The position numbers and the translations under genes are program-made. Of a DNA stretch of 64,000 nt, positions 1 to 10,900 are shown one piece after another. Each line of letters begins with the position of its first letter. Within the stretch, counting starts at the first letter, position 1. A model generated the notes under the pieces. The model ran no database searches. It was not told the origin of the DNA and saw only the letters and a program-made list of their open reading frames with translations. Origin of the DNA: Mariniphaga sp041684965 (GTDB lineage Bacteria > Bacteroidota > Bacteroidia > Bacteroidales > Prolixibacteraceae); contig JAWLGR010000024.1 of NCBI GenBank assembly GCA_041684965.1, forward strand, positions 8,763 to 72,762, given 5' to 3'.

Positions 1-1
1 C

Positions 2-1504
2 GGAGTGGCCTCGGCACAGGCGGCCACCATGAACAGTATGGGTGCAGGTTTTGGCCGGTTGACTTATGGCGGAGATAAAAATGCCTTTTCCGGTCGTATG
101 GCCCTGCGCCAGGCGGGCGATATTACTACACCGGAAGGAAAGATTCCCGGCACATCCATGCGTAATTACGGTGGCTCCCTTGGCTGGGGTATGGACTACG
201 ACAGGCTAAACGGAGGATTGAGTTTTTCGATCTCTGATCAGGCATTTGAGATTCCTGAGTCGATTGACGTGCCGGAAGAGAGTGTGGAAATCCGTGCCCG
301 CCGGTTAGCCCTACAGGGGCGTTTAGGAAGTAAGCTTAACGGCAATTGGTTTGATATGGCTCAGCTGAGGTTCAACGCCACCCAATTTGACCAGCAGGAG
401 GTGGAGATTTACCACCTGGTTGGTAGTATCTCTAATGAACAGGTTGAACTGGAATACAACCAAAACGCTCTAAGTTCTACAATAACACTGCAACACAAAC
501 CTAAAGGAATATTTGACAGAGGTGCCTTAGGATTTAGTTTCAACGGCCAAAAACTGGATATTAAGGGAAGGGAGGCTTATACCCCCGGAGAGCAGCGCTT
601 TACGCTTGGAACTTTCACTTTTCAGGAAATTCCACTTTCTTATACCATGCGCCTGCAATTGGGTGGCAGACTGGATTTCCAGAACTCCCGGGCTCTGGGG
701 AACGAAGTATTCCCTGATGTTGATCTAAAACGCAATTCATTTAATTATTCAGGTTCTATCGGACTTAATGTTCGTCCGTTTGAAGGTCTTGAAATTGGAG
801 GGCAGCTGGCCCGGTCGCACCGGAATCCCCTGGTAGAGGAGTTGTTTGCCAACGGCACTCATCTGGGAGCAGGAGTCTTTGAATCAGGTAATCCAAATTT
901 AAAGGATGAAATAGGCCATGGTGCCGACCTTTTTATAAATTATAAGAAGACCAGCTTTGAAATTGAAGTAACCGGATTTGTCAACGAATTTTCGAACTAC
1001 ATTATCTTTCAGCCCACTGGTCAGACTCATGAGCTTTCAGGATATCCTGTTTTTGAATATATGGAAGGAGAGGCTGTGCTTTTTGGCAGCGAAATAAGTC
1101 TGGGGTGGAAACCTGCAAAAGGATTGAAGTTTCAGTCTGGTGCCGACTGGGTACGTGGCATACGGGAAATTGGAGGTGGCCCCAATGAAAATCTGCCGTT
1201 TATTCCACCCTTCCGCTTTAATAATGAGATAGAGTATGATTTTACCCGCGGATGGATGGGAATCAATTATATGGCCGTCAGCCGCCAGGGGAAAGTGGCT
1301 CCTGAAGAAGACGTTACTGATGGTTACACACTGCTGAACATGCAGGCTGGAGCCCGAATAAACGGTGCGGGCCGGCATGTTATCATTTTGAAAGTACAAA
1401 ACTTACTCAACACCAAATACCGCGACCACCTTTCAAGAATAGAAGATCGAAACTTTGTAATGCCAGGAAGGAATTTCAATCTGGCATACCGCTGGTTTTT
1501 TTAG
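2..1504 (+). CDS. TonB-dependent outer-membrane receptor, C-terminal beta-barrel part (cut by window edge)
   Basis: The frame is already open at the left edge, so the signal peptide, N-terminal domain and plug lie outside the window. The GTG at position 5 is an internal codon, not a real start. About 500 residues remain. They show alternating aromatic/polar beta-strands and the typical late receptor motifs NPLVEELFANGTH, SGNPNLKDEIGHGADLF and VQNLLNTKYRDHLSR. The chain ends in Phe (NLAYRWFF), the usual C-terminal signal for outer-membrane beta-barrel insertion. Such receptors import chelated iron, cobalamin or other large ligands using TonB/ExbBD energy. The ligand cannot be read from the barrel alone. 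No clear terminator follows. Confidence 0.9.
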   Translation, partial: GVASAQAATMNSMGAGFGRLTYGGDKNAFSGRMALRQAGDITTPEGKIPGTSMRNYGGSLGWGMDYDRLNGGLSFSISDQAFEIPESIDVPEESVEIRARRLALQGRLGSKLNGNWFDMAQLRFNATQFDQQEVEIYHLVGSISNEQVELEYNQNALSSTITLQHKPKGIFDRGALGFSFNGQKLDIKGREAYTPGEQRFTLGTFTFQEIPLSYTMRLQLGGRLDFQNSRALGNEVFPDVDLKRNSFNYSGSIGLNVRPFEGLEIGGQLARSHRNPLVEELFANGTHLGAGVFESGNPNLKDEIGHGADLFINYKKTSFEIEVTGFVNEFSNYIIFQPTGQTHELSGYPVFEYMEGEAVLFGSEISLGWKPAKGLKFQSGADWVRGIREIGGGPNENLPFIPPFRFNNEIEYDFTRGWMGINYMAVSRQGKVAPEEDVTDGYTLLNMQAGARINGAGRHVIILKVQNLLNTKYRDHLSRIEDRNFVMPGRNFNLAYRWFF

Positions 1505-1643
1505 CGGAGCACTTGTTGATTGAAATTAAGAGCAGCTAACGAATTAATGGTAACAGCTTATAATTAGAAAAATCATAAGTACTTTTAATTTGAACATTTT
1601 TTGAAATGAAAAGTTACTTTATAGTACTTAAGACTTATCAACC

Positions 1644-2336
1644 ATGTATACAGTTCATAAACCTGTTATGATTACGGTTGACCAAGAAAACCTTATTCAG
1701 ACTGTGGTGAGGCATATTTCTTCTTTTTGTGAAGAGGATAGAAATCTAATGATAAGTATATTTGACATCAGGAAAAATATATTTCTTTATTGCAACGATA
1801 CCTATACAAATTTACTTGGTTATAAGTCAGATGAAATTATCCAGGGAGGTTGGGCATTCTGGTATAATAAAATTAATCCTGTTGAAGCCAGAATTATAAA
1901 GAATAAATTAAAATTTTTATTACAAAAACCGCATTCACAAAAATACCCTGAAGAATATTATTTTACCTATCATATTAAAGATGTATTTGACAGATGGTAC
2001 TTTGTTAATCATGAACTTTCTATATTTTCTTTCAAGCAGAACCTCTTTGCTCTCAATTACCTTTATGATATTTCCCAAATAGAACGAATAGAATATTTTT
2101 TTGGAGTAAAAAAACACATCCCGAAACATAAGGACAGGAATAATATAACTATTTCAAAAAGAGAAAAAGAAGTTTTATCCCTAATTGCAGAAGGATTTTC
2201 TTCAAAGCAAATTGCTGATGAACTGTATATTAGCAATCATACCGCCATAAAACACAGAAAAAATCTCATTGAAAAATTTAAAGTTAAAAATACTGCGCAG
2301 TTAATAAAGGAAGCCTCCCGGTTTTTTCTCTTATAA
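1644..2336 (+). CDS. PAS-like sensor with LuxR-type HTH (transcription regulator)
   Basis: 230 aa with no signal peptide or membrane segment, so a soluble regulator. Residues about 35-150 look like a PAS fold: ISIFDIRKNIFLYCNDTYTNLLGY, then a strand-rich part ending in FALNYLYDISQIER. The C-terminal 60 residues are a LuxR/GerE helix-turn-helix: ISKREKEVLSLIAEGFSSKQIADELYIS followed by HTAIKHRKNLIEKFKV. There is no receiver domain, so it probably reads a small ligand or cell state directly and is not an evident two-component partner. It lies 95 bp upstream of, and on the same strand as, the gene for the 1845-aa giant protein. Control of that gene pair is plausible but is inference from position only. 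Its AT content is higher than that of the flanking genes. Confidence 0.85.
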   Translation: MYTVHKPVMITVDQENLIQTVVRHISSFCEEDRNLMISIFDIRKNIFLYCNDTYTNLLGYKSDEIIQGGWAFWYNKINPVEARIIKNKLKFLLQKPHSQKYPEEYYFTYHIKDVFDRWYFVNHELSIFSFKQNLFALNYLYDISQIERIEYFFGVKKHIPKHKDRNNITISKREKEVLSLIAEGFSSKQIADELYISNHTAIKHRKNLIEKFKVKNTAQLIKEASRFFLL

Positions 2337-2431
2337 TTTTTCAAGCATTTAAGATAAAAATACCTAAAAATGGGTATTGAATCCTAATTTTCACACTCGT
2401 AAATTGTATGGTATATTTTGTAAGATGAAAA

Positions 2432-5400
2432 ATGAACGAGCGATGCACCGGTCGTTCAACACAACCATTAAATCCAAAAAGTATGGAATCCCGGCAAATT
2501 AGTACCACCCTTAACAGGCTTATAGGACATTTGAATATTGAAACTTCCGAAGATCAAAAAAAATTCAATCAACTTAAAAGGTCATTGTCAAAATCGGTTA
2601 TTGAAGGAGAAAAGATTCAGTTGATGCAACCAGAATTTTCTTATGAAAAGTCTGATTTGTTCTCGGATGAAACGATTTCCGAAATTCAATTAAAATCAAT
2701 TGGCAGCATTATAAATAATCGGTTAAAAGAAAAAGAAGAGACCAAATACAAGGTATTCAGGAGGGAGATTCCTGTTCGAGAACAATTGCTTCACAATTCG
2801 GTTGCTGAATGGGCTGCAGGTTCAAAAATCGACCACAGCCTAGGACCTTTTTTTAATGAAGACGGACGTCAGTTCTGGTACGATTTTTTTCTTATAGAGA
2901 AACTTGTTACGCTATACATGCAGGGTGTTGCGCATCCAGTCCTCCTGTTCAAAATAAAACAAGGTACCCCTTTGGTTACCAGAAGAATAGTAGGTAATCG
3001 AAAAATTTCTGCAATCGGGAGACCCTCTCCGACTTATTCACTTGTAAAAGGCAGCATATGGATAAATTCCAGATTTTTGGCACCCAATGCACCGGAGGGT
3101 AAATATACCGGGCTAACCATTAGAAGCGGAGAGATAACTTTAAGCAAATCGCCACAGAATATCAATAATAAACTTACAGTTCCGGCTAATACGACAGTTA
3201 AGGTTAAATTAAATCTGGATCAGCAGGAAGCCACCGGAGCCGACACTAAAAGCGCTTACGGCAAGGATGCAAGGAGTATGCAACTGCAATTGCCAGACAT
3301 TCTGGAATTTCATTTTTCGGGAAATGGACGGACCATCGATAATGCAGGCAGAGCCTCATGCAAGTTGTATGGTCAAAAAATACGATTCGAATGGATAAAA
3401 AGCCAGCAGACTGTTTACAATCCTCAGATTCAACGTATAATTTTTCCATATAAAGCGTCCGAACAAAATTTTGTAATACAAAGCAATGAGTCGGAATTTC
3501 ATAAATTGGGGCAGGAGGCGGAAATACAAAAAAGCGGTTGGGTATTACCGGTTGCATCTGTCGATGTTTCAGAACCCACTGTGGCTGCAGGTACCGGTGC
3601 ATTGTTTGTGCAATGCAAACAAGGAATTGTCAATAATTGGACGGGCTTAAAAGGCGGTGGTTTTTCGTTAAATGCACCTGCTTTTTTGGTTGGCCCTGGA
3701 CAAATACTGATAGCCGACCTTTCGGCAGGAAATCTGCATGCAACCCAGTCATTGAATCTCTGGAAAGACGATAAAAATGAAAAAGGCACTTCTGTAAACC
3801 TTACATTTTCAGGCAATGCACCATTTTTCTATTTAAGCAATGTCAATGGCAATGAATTATTGATGACTTATTCCAATGCTACATTCCGAATTGATCGTCC
3901 GGTGAAAGTTAATGGAGAGCCGCCTGCAATTCAATCTTTGAATTCAATTCTGATAATCGCTGCCAGTGATACCTCCAGACTGATTTACTTATTCGATGAC
4001 AATCTTATCCATGATGATGCACAGATAAATAACCAGGATCCTGTAATCCCTCAACAAATGGCCCTGGCGCTTACCAATGCTTTGTTCAAAGTTACACAGC
4101 CAAATGGTTGTCTGCTTTTTGGAAATTTAAATAAAGATTTTAGCAAAGTTGAAAAAGGATTTCTTTTTCTCACTTTTGGCCTTTTGGCTTATATTCCCAC
4201 ACTTCCGGATCCATATGCCGCCAATCTGGGTATTTTTCAAAGGCAAATGAGAGGTTTAATTGCAGGGGCTGCTTCTTTAAGCAATTCTGCCGTTTCCATG
4301 CAGCAATTAACCGCATGGCTTGTTTGCCGTGTGGCTTGGATTGGCTCCTCTGAGGAAGTAGTTAACAATGACATAGTAGAAGTATCATTTCATTTTGCTC
4401 CGCTGAACAACCAGTTCGGAGGTATTTCATTGGAATCGCCGGAAGATGTGAAAGAGCCTGCAATACCTGAACCTTCTTCTCCGGATATTTCTGCCGGAAA
4501 TGCTGTCGTTAAACCTTCATTTGAATTTAATCTACTTTCGGAAACAGACTTCTCTGTTTCCCGGCTTGCAAGTTTTAATTTATCAAGAACGCTCAGTAAT
4601 AAAAATATAAATCCGGTTTCTGCTGAAAAAATCAGTGCCGTAGAAAGCTTTTCTGCATCGAATGCTACCATGATGTCTAAAGCCGCCCCTGATCGTCAAC
4701 CATTGCCCGATTATGGTTCTCAGTGGGAAAAGGAATCGTTTCGACACAAACGAGACTTGTTTGCACTTTTGGATGTGAGTACCAATGCGGACCTGTTTGG
4801 TATCAGCTTTGACATCCTTAACAGGAGGGATTTCAGTGTAACTGCCGGGACCGATGCCACAACAGGCGAATCCATAGCCGGCTTTTTCCCCGTGCAGGTT
4901 GAAGGAATGGATGTGGTGAGTGCAGGCGTGAATGTAAAAGCGTTTACCGTTCCCCAGATTTCATGGGAGCCGGTATTTAACCTGTCTCCTCCAGCTCCTC
5001 CGCCAGATGGCCCGATTCCCGGCGACCCGGCTGGTGCATTTAATTATTACCCGAATGATGGCGGTCCGACCCATATTTTAAACAATAGCATTGAAAAAGT
5101 GGCTTTGGCACCACTGCCGGTAACTGGTTTTTTACTGGACAAACGGGATACCGACAGTAATTTCAAGGCTTTCTCGTTTTTTACCCTTCCTTTTGGAATG
5201 AAGGCTGCCGCCCTTTTAAGCGAAAAATACGTGTACAATAATGTACCGCGTGACGGGGGCAACCTCAACGAAGTAAAAGTTTCTTTTGAGAATGAAATCC
5301 AGTCCGGACTTCAGCTTAGGATGGATGCCGGGGTACCATTGCGTGAGGGCGACGATAAGATGTTTATGGGTACCACCGTTCAAATTAATAATGTTTTGGA

Positions 5401-7969
5401 TTTAGCCGGAAATGCCACCGGGAACAGCACTCTCGGTGGCAGCGTAACCAGCATTTTTAACCGGGAATTCTTTTACGATTCCAATTATCCCTTTGAATTG
5501 TTCAAACAGCGAGGAGTGCCTGTTACCCGTATGGATCTGAGTGGATATGGAGCAAGCATGCTCAGCAACTGGTTGAATACCAAAGCGGCCATTGCTGAAA
5601 CCAGCCAGGCCAAGTTCGACGTATATGTAGGCCGCTGTTCGCATGAAATTATCCAGGTAAAAAGCATTATGTACCCATGGGCGATTAAAGTGGTACGTAC
5701 CATCACGCTGTTTCGGGTAGGAAGCGGTTATGTTTATCGTTTCGACAGCGGTTGGAGGGCGGAAAGCGACGGTAAATTTGATTTCAGATATTACACTTAC
5801 GAAAACAACCCAAATTTTCCGGGTGGCCCGCCTGAAAATCCCGAGCCACAATTGATTGCCGTGGAACGCTTTGCTGAATTTGAAATACACCCGGGACTTG
5901 TGAAAGCATTGTATAATGTGAGTAATATTATAGAAACCAATGAGGTAGAGCCATTTAAGATAAGCATAGAATTTAAAGACTCGGTTGATAAAGATGGAGT
6001 TTTTGTAGAGAATAGTCCGAAATTCTTTGATATCGACCTTCAACCGGTTTATTTCGATGCCGACATAGAAGTAGAAGGTGTAGTGTCTGGGATGGTTTCA
6101 AAATCCACTTCCGATGGAGAGAAAAAGCTCGTTCCTTCCAAACGGGTATTGGGCTTTGTTCAACTCGGACCGAAAGGTTTTCCATTAAACAATAACGCAT
6201 TGCAGCTATTGGTTACACGCCAGGGAACAATTGGCGGTTCCATTGATTGTGAAATCGACCTGGTGGAAAGCTCGCAGAAAATGCGTATAAGCCGCTTCGA
6301 TTTTAGCAATTCATTTGCAGATAATGGTTCTGATCCGGCCTTCTGTGTGGCTGGAAGGGGAAGTGTACTGCTACCCAAAGACGGTAGCTGGACCATGGTC
6401 AAACACGAACGAGCCAATGGAGATGTAAGTCCGGTGCCTGAAAATTTCAGCATTCCGGTTATCCGGCAGGGGAAAGTTGTAAAAGATGGCAACAAGGTAA
6501 AAATTGATACACCAGTAGGAAATGTATTGACACGCATTGCCGAGCCATTGGAATTGCTCAGACAACCAGTCGGCAATACTATAAATTATGGCTTCCTTCA
6601 AAGCACCGATACACAGAAAGCATTGTTCCTGACTCCTTCCTTTAAAAAAGGCACGAAAAAACTGCTCAGTAAAACTCCTCCGCTTTTTGTCGATGCTTTT
6701 CGCATTGTCAATTCCAAAGGAATCTTTCCGAATATTGGCGAAGCGGATGATTTTACCCTGGAAACGCTGGGGGAAGCAATACTGATGAAAAAGAACGGCA
6801 GTTTCCCGTTTGACACCAACAATCTTAAAGACCTGGGGAAAGACGTGTTTGAACTGATGGATATACAGGATACCATCAACAACGTGAAACAACAGGGACT
6901 TCAGTTGCTGCACAATCCGGAAGAAGCTTTTGACCTGCCAACAGAGTTCGAACTCATCGATGTAGGCGATGGCAATTTCAGAATCTATATTGAATATGCC
7001 AAAAAAGATAAGAATGGAAACGTAGAGGAGTCGGGTTCGCTCGATTTCGATATCAATTCGGTGGCAGAAAGCTGGAAAAGCAAAATGAACAATATCGGCC
7101 TGGTAATCGATCTGGCAGGTATTAAACGACTCATGACTATCAGAGGTAACTGGGATTCAGAAAACGGAAAGGAAGCGACCTATCCGAAACCGGATTTGAC
7201 ATTTGCACCTGAATTGCAACCACTTGTTGACTTGCTTGAGATTTTGCAAAGTCTTCAGTCGGGAAATTATGGCGAAGCAGTGCAAAACGGACTGAAACTG
7301 GCCATGAGCAACAAAGCCGGTACCTGGGAGTACAAATTTGAAGCGTCCAAGGAAATTCCGGTGTTGCGATTCCCTGTTCCTGATGCGGTATATAACGATC
7401 CGAATACGCCCTTTAAACTCGAGGCGGGATTAAAACTGGGCGCTTATTTTAATGCAGCCTTAAAGGTAACCACTGATGCCAACGAGTTGTTGCCAAGCGC
7501 AGGAGGTGTTTTAGGATTTTATGCCCGCTTATCGGTGATGTGCGTTTCGGTTTCGGCAGCTACGGTATATGCCATAGGGCAGGCCAATGTTGATATTGCC
7601 GCCGATACCAAAATTGGCCCATCGCTGATGATGAAGTTTGGATTTGGCGCCCAGATAGTTGTTGGCCTGCCTGTTGCGGGCAATGTGAGTGTGTTGTTTG
7701 TTGTGGGTGCTGAAATATTTATAGCTTCAGGCATTGTGGAAGTTTCGGCGTTCATGTTGTTTGAGGGTCATGCTGAGATTCTGGGTGGCATTGTTTCCAT
7801 CACAATTCGTATTGAAGCAAAAGGTACCTATTCAAAAAAGGCAATTGGAAGTGGTGGGTCACGCACCGATATGCAGTGCCAGGTCACCTTTGGCCTCGAC
7901 ATTAGCATTGCATTTATCATCAATATCAGTTTCACCGAATCCTGGCAGGAACAGCGTCAGATTGCATAA
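2432..7969 (+). CDS. Giant unknown protein, 1845 aa, with hydrophobic beta-rich C-terminus
   Basis: I do not recognise a named family. The first ATG gives 1845 aa. An in-frame ATG at 2483 (MESRQISTTLN) is an equally likely start, as the first 17 residues look untidy. There is no signal peptide. The N-terminal 120 residues are helical and charged, the middle is beta-rich with many Gly/Asn turns, and about residues 1068-1113 hold a well-formed block (RCSHEIIQVKSIMYPW, then FRVGSGYVYRFDSGWRAE). The last 190 residues alternate small and hydrophobic residues in long strands and end ISFTESWQEQRQIA. This recalls the end of the DUF6603-like proteins elsewhere in the window (strands ending in W-G-E), although sequence identity is not evident. 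Only 12 bp separate it from the 1441-aa gene, so the two are cotranscribed. A shared system with locus A, which it faces, is inference. Confidence 0.85.
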   Translation: MNERCTGRSTQPLNPKSMESRQISTTLNRLIGHLNIETSEDQKKFNQLKRSLSKSVIEGEKIQLMQPEFSYEKSDLFSDETISEIQLKSIGSIINNRLKEKEETKYKVFRREIPVREQLLHNSVAEWAAGSKIDHSLGPFFNEDGRQFWYDFFLIEKLVTLYMQGVAHPVLLFKIKQGTPLVTRRIVGNRKISAIGRPSPTYSLVKGSIWINSRFLAPNAPEGKYTGLTIRSGEITLSKSPQNINNKLTVPANTTVKVKLNLDQQEATGADTKSAYGKDARSMQLQLPDILEFHFSGNGRTIDNAGRASCKLYGQKIRFEWIKSQQTVYNPQIQRIIFPYKASEQNFVIQSNESEFHKLGQEAEIQKSGWVLPVASVDVSEPTVAAGTGALFVQCKQGIVNNWTGLKGGGFSLNAPAFLVGPGQILIADLSAGNLHATQSLNLWKDDKNEKGTSVNLTFSGNAPFFYLSNVNGNELLMTYSNATFRIDRPVKVNGEPPAIQSLNSILIIAASDTSRLIYLFDDNLIHDDAQINNQDPVIPQQMALALTNALFKVTQPNGCLLFGNLNKDFSKVEKGFLFLTFGLLAYIPTLPDPYAANLGIFQRQMRGLIAGAASLSNSAVSMQQLTAWLVCRVAWIGSSEEVVNNDIVEVSFHFAPLNNQFGGISLESPEDVKEPAIPEPSSPDISAGNAVVKPSFEFNLLSETDFSVSRLASFNLSRTLSNKNINPVSAEKISAVESFSASNATMMSKAAPDRQPLPDYGSQWEKESFRHKRDLFALLDVSTNADLFGISFDILNRRDFSVTAGTDATTGESIAGFFPVQVEGMDVVSAGVNVKAFTVPQISWEPVFNLSPPAPPPDGPIPGDPAGAFNYYPNDGGPTHILNNSIEKVALAPLPVTGFLLDKRDTDSNFKAFSFFTLPFGMKAAALLSEKYVYNNVPRDGGNLNEVKVSFENEIQSGLQLRMDAGVPLREGDDKMFMGTTVQINNVLDLAGNATGNSTLGGSVTSIFNREFFYDSNYPFELFKQRGVPVTRMDLSGYGASMLSNWLNTKAAIAETSQAKFDVYVGRCSHEIIQVKSIMYPWAIKVVRTITLFRVGSGYVYRFDSGWRAESDGKFDFRYYTYENNPNFPGGPPENPEPQLIAVERFAEFEIHPGLVKALYNVSNIIETNEVEPFKISIEFKDSVDKDGVFVENSPKFFDIDLQPVYFDADIEVEGVVSGMVSKSTSDGEKKLVPSKRVLGFVQLGPKGFPLNNNALQLLVTRQGTIGGSIDCEIDLVESSQKMRISRFDFSNSFADNGSDPAFCVAGRGSVLLPKDGSWTMVKHERANGDVSPVPENFSIPVIRQGKVVKDGNKVKIDTPVGNVLTRIAEPLELLRQPVGNTINYGFLQSTDTQKALFLTPSFKKGTKKLLSKTPPLFVDAFRIVNSKGIFPNIGEADDFTLETLGEAILMKKNGSFPFDTNNLKDLGKDVFELMDIQDTINNVKQQGLQLLHNPEEAFDLPTEFELIDVGDGNFRIYIEYAKKDKNGNVEESGSLDFDINSVAESWKSKMNNIGLVIDLAGIKRLMTIRGNWDSENGKEATYPKPDLTFAPELQPLVDLLEILQSLQSGNYGEAVQNGLKLAMSNKAGTWEYKFEASKEIPVLRFPVPDAVYNDPNTPFKLEAGLKLGAYFNAALKVTTDANELLPSAGGVLGFYARLSVMCVSVSAATVYAIGQANVDIAADTKIGPSLMMKFGFGAQIVVGLPVAGNVSVLFVVGAEIFIASGIVEVSAFMLFEGHAEILGGIVSITIRIEAKGTYSKKAIGSGGSRTDMQCQVTFGLDISIAFIINISFTESWQEQRQIA

Positions 7970-7981
7970 AAAACAAAAATT

Positions 7982-10900
7982 ATGAATCCAAATCAAAGAT
8001 TATCCATAATGGCATTTCCTCAGTATTTTGATGGAAATGAATTGCAGATAAACATCGTGGTCCTGCCACGAGACCACAATCCGCTCAATCCAATTATTGT
8101 AGGAGAAGAACCCCAGATTCCTGATGCGGATTTTGCATTTGCCGATGCCGCATTTTCCTTTGGCGCCCAGCTCATTCAGGGCTTTGGCGCCAATCCTTTG
8201 CCGCAGCCAAAACCGCTCAGTGAAGCTATTTCATTGGAAACAACTTCACCTGAAAATCCGCGGGAAATATTAGAAGCAATGGCAAATCACCTGCAGATTT
8301 TTAATCTTAATATGGTAAATTCCAATGTTAACCTGCAAAATATTCCTGCTGACAGGCAATTTCAAAAGGCAAGGCCTGTTGAGCGCAGTGTTTACAAGCA
8401 TTTGCCAAAAACCTATCTGAAAGCTACAGGTTTTCAGGCACCAAGAACAAAAAATGCATTTACCGGCGACCAGTATCATTGTGCAGTAAAAGCTGCCAGG
8501 TTTCATCAGGGTTTTCAGAAAAGCAGCGATATAATCAGCTGGGGAAAGGTTTTTGCCCATATTCTGAGGCAACCGTTGCTGGCCAGGGCTGCCGGATTTA
8601 TTTACTCCACCAGTTTACCCATCACAGAAGACACTTTCCCCGATGGCGGATTTTTATACATTGATTTGGCTGACGGAAGCAGTTTCAGTTCACAAATGGC
8701 TGCCGATGATACATTTATAAAACGTTATGCTGCCCGGATTCCGGCTTTGACACCCGGTGAACCAAGACATGTATTCGCTCCGCTACTTTATCCAGTTTTA
8801 AATGTACACGACGGAAATTACGACAAGTTATTTATAGAGACTGCCGAATACGACGACGGTTTTGCAAAGATTGTGCATTGCAATCAACCTCCTCATCGCG
8901 ATCCTCTGGTGGAAGAAGCGGACGGCTCCTATCCGGTAAAAGATGTTGGCATCAGTCTGGGCTGGGATGACGAGCAAATTCTTATCTGGTACATGCGCCA
9001 GTTGATGATTGATTCATCTGTTATAAGTACTGAAAAAAGACTCGATGCGCCAATAGGTGTGTTCGGTTATGTTATCGATGTTCGTGAAACATCTGAAACA
9101 ACTGATCCTGAAAATCCGTGGGAATCGTTAAACCTGGTAAGCAATAAAATACCACTGACTCTTTCCCGGAATCCTGCTTCACCCGACGATTTTATTGAAT
9201 TGGACGATTTTAAAGGAGAATTGCCCTACCAGGTTTATCCACTTCAGTTGGATGGTACCGAACAGGTTACCGGGCAAATGCAACCCTACTGGCTGCCAAT
9301 GTATTTTGCCAGCTGGAATGGGCACAGTATGGTTTTGCCCGACGAAGATGCTGCCACGGTGTACCAGACAACCCATGCAAACGTAGATGCCGACCCGGAC
9401 GGGCAGCCTGCCACCGACGGCGATGGAAATCCGGTAAATACAGGAACAGGCGTAACAGGTGGCGCTAAAAACAACCTCAATCAGATATATAATGGCGGCC
9501 ATGTCGATACGCAACTTCGCTATGGAAAAACATACCAGTTCAGAATCCGGATGCAGGATATCAGCGGCGGTGCCCCGGATATTGGGCTCAATCCCGTGAA
9601 TGGAACCACTTCCGATATTGCGACCTGCCAGTTTAAAAGATACATTGCGCCCATCCAGCCACGCATTCAGGAAATTGAATCCGTTCCCAATGCACAGCCG
9701 GGAGATGTACATCCTGTAATCGGTACGGACGGCCCTTCCGAATTGAACGAGCTCAATATCAGAAGGCCAAAACTTGGATACCCGGCTGTTGTTTATACCG
9801 GCAAATACAACGATCCGATTCAACGCCTCCTAAACCAGTCAAATTTAAGTCTTGATATAAATAGTGCTGATCACAGCCACAATGCCGAGCACCGGGTAGG
9901 ACTTGGAATTGCCGACCCTGACGTTAACCAGGTGGAGATTACTGTTGAAATAGAATCTTTAAAGCTTGATAAACTGGCCAGCATAAACGGTAAGGATGAT
10001 TATGTACATTTATATACGACCAGACGTTTTTTTCCGGACATAAACAACAACGACGATAATTATGAAGCTACTTTAAATATTCCGATTGAATACAAGGATA
10101 TTGAGGGCCCGGATAAAGTATTGAATGTGGGGGCGGAAATCAACCTGGTTCAGGATTTGGGCCTGACCGACGATATCGACAACCTTCCCCAATTGGTGCT
10201 GCCCACAGCCAGAACGGTGCGGCTTACCATCAGGGCGGTTTGTGAAGACAAAGCAGATGACAGCGATACAAGCGCCTATTACGGTGTTATCGATGCAGCA
10301 AACAAAACGATGGATGTAAGATACGGCGAACCTTTTTCGGTAACATTGTACAAAGCATCGGACGATGAAACAGGATTGCTGGCTCTTACTGCCGGAGTTT
10401 CAAACATCCAGGCTTTGTATATGCAGCCGGATGCCGCAACAGTGTTTGATGGCAAACTGACCACACTGTTTTTTGGAAATGAAAATTTGACACAGAACAG
10501 CAATGTTCAGCAACTGGCCGACCAGTTGAACCTGGAAAGTAACGGCTTAACTTTATATGCCCGCAAGGGCAGGCGGGTTGTATTTGGATGCTCCAGCCGG
10601 ATCCGTCATACAATGGCACCGGACGGGTCGTCCATCACATTTGCTTCAAAAGCTGATTTGTTTAATCACTGGTTGTGCTGTATCAATTTCGAACTGGACA
10701 GGGACTGGATGTGGGATGCCCTGGAAACAGACAGTTTTGTAGTGAAACGAACAAAAGGTTTTACACATGATGCCCAACCTGAAGAGGAAAATACAGAAGC
10801 CGGACGTATCAAAATGATCCGGACAGCGTCGTTTGAATCGCTGGATAATCCGCAACGAAATTCTACCCAAATTGTGTTTATTGATGCAGTGGAGCCCAAA

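Noticed and set aside
1037..1399. Antisense frame within the left TonB-dependent receptor
   Set aside because: Shadow of the real gene on the other strand; no coding pattern of its own.
9376..9432. EF-hand in the 1441-aa protein
   Set aside because: DxDxDG-like spacing is present twice, but no flanking helices are evident; left as possible calcium loops only.
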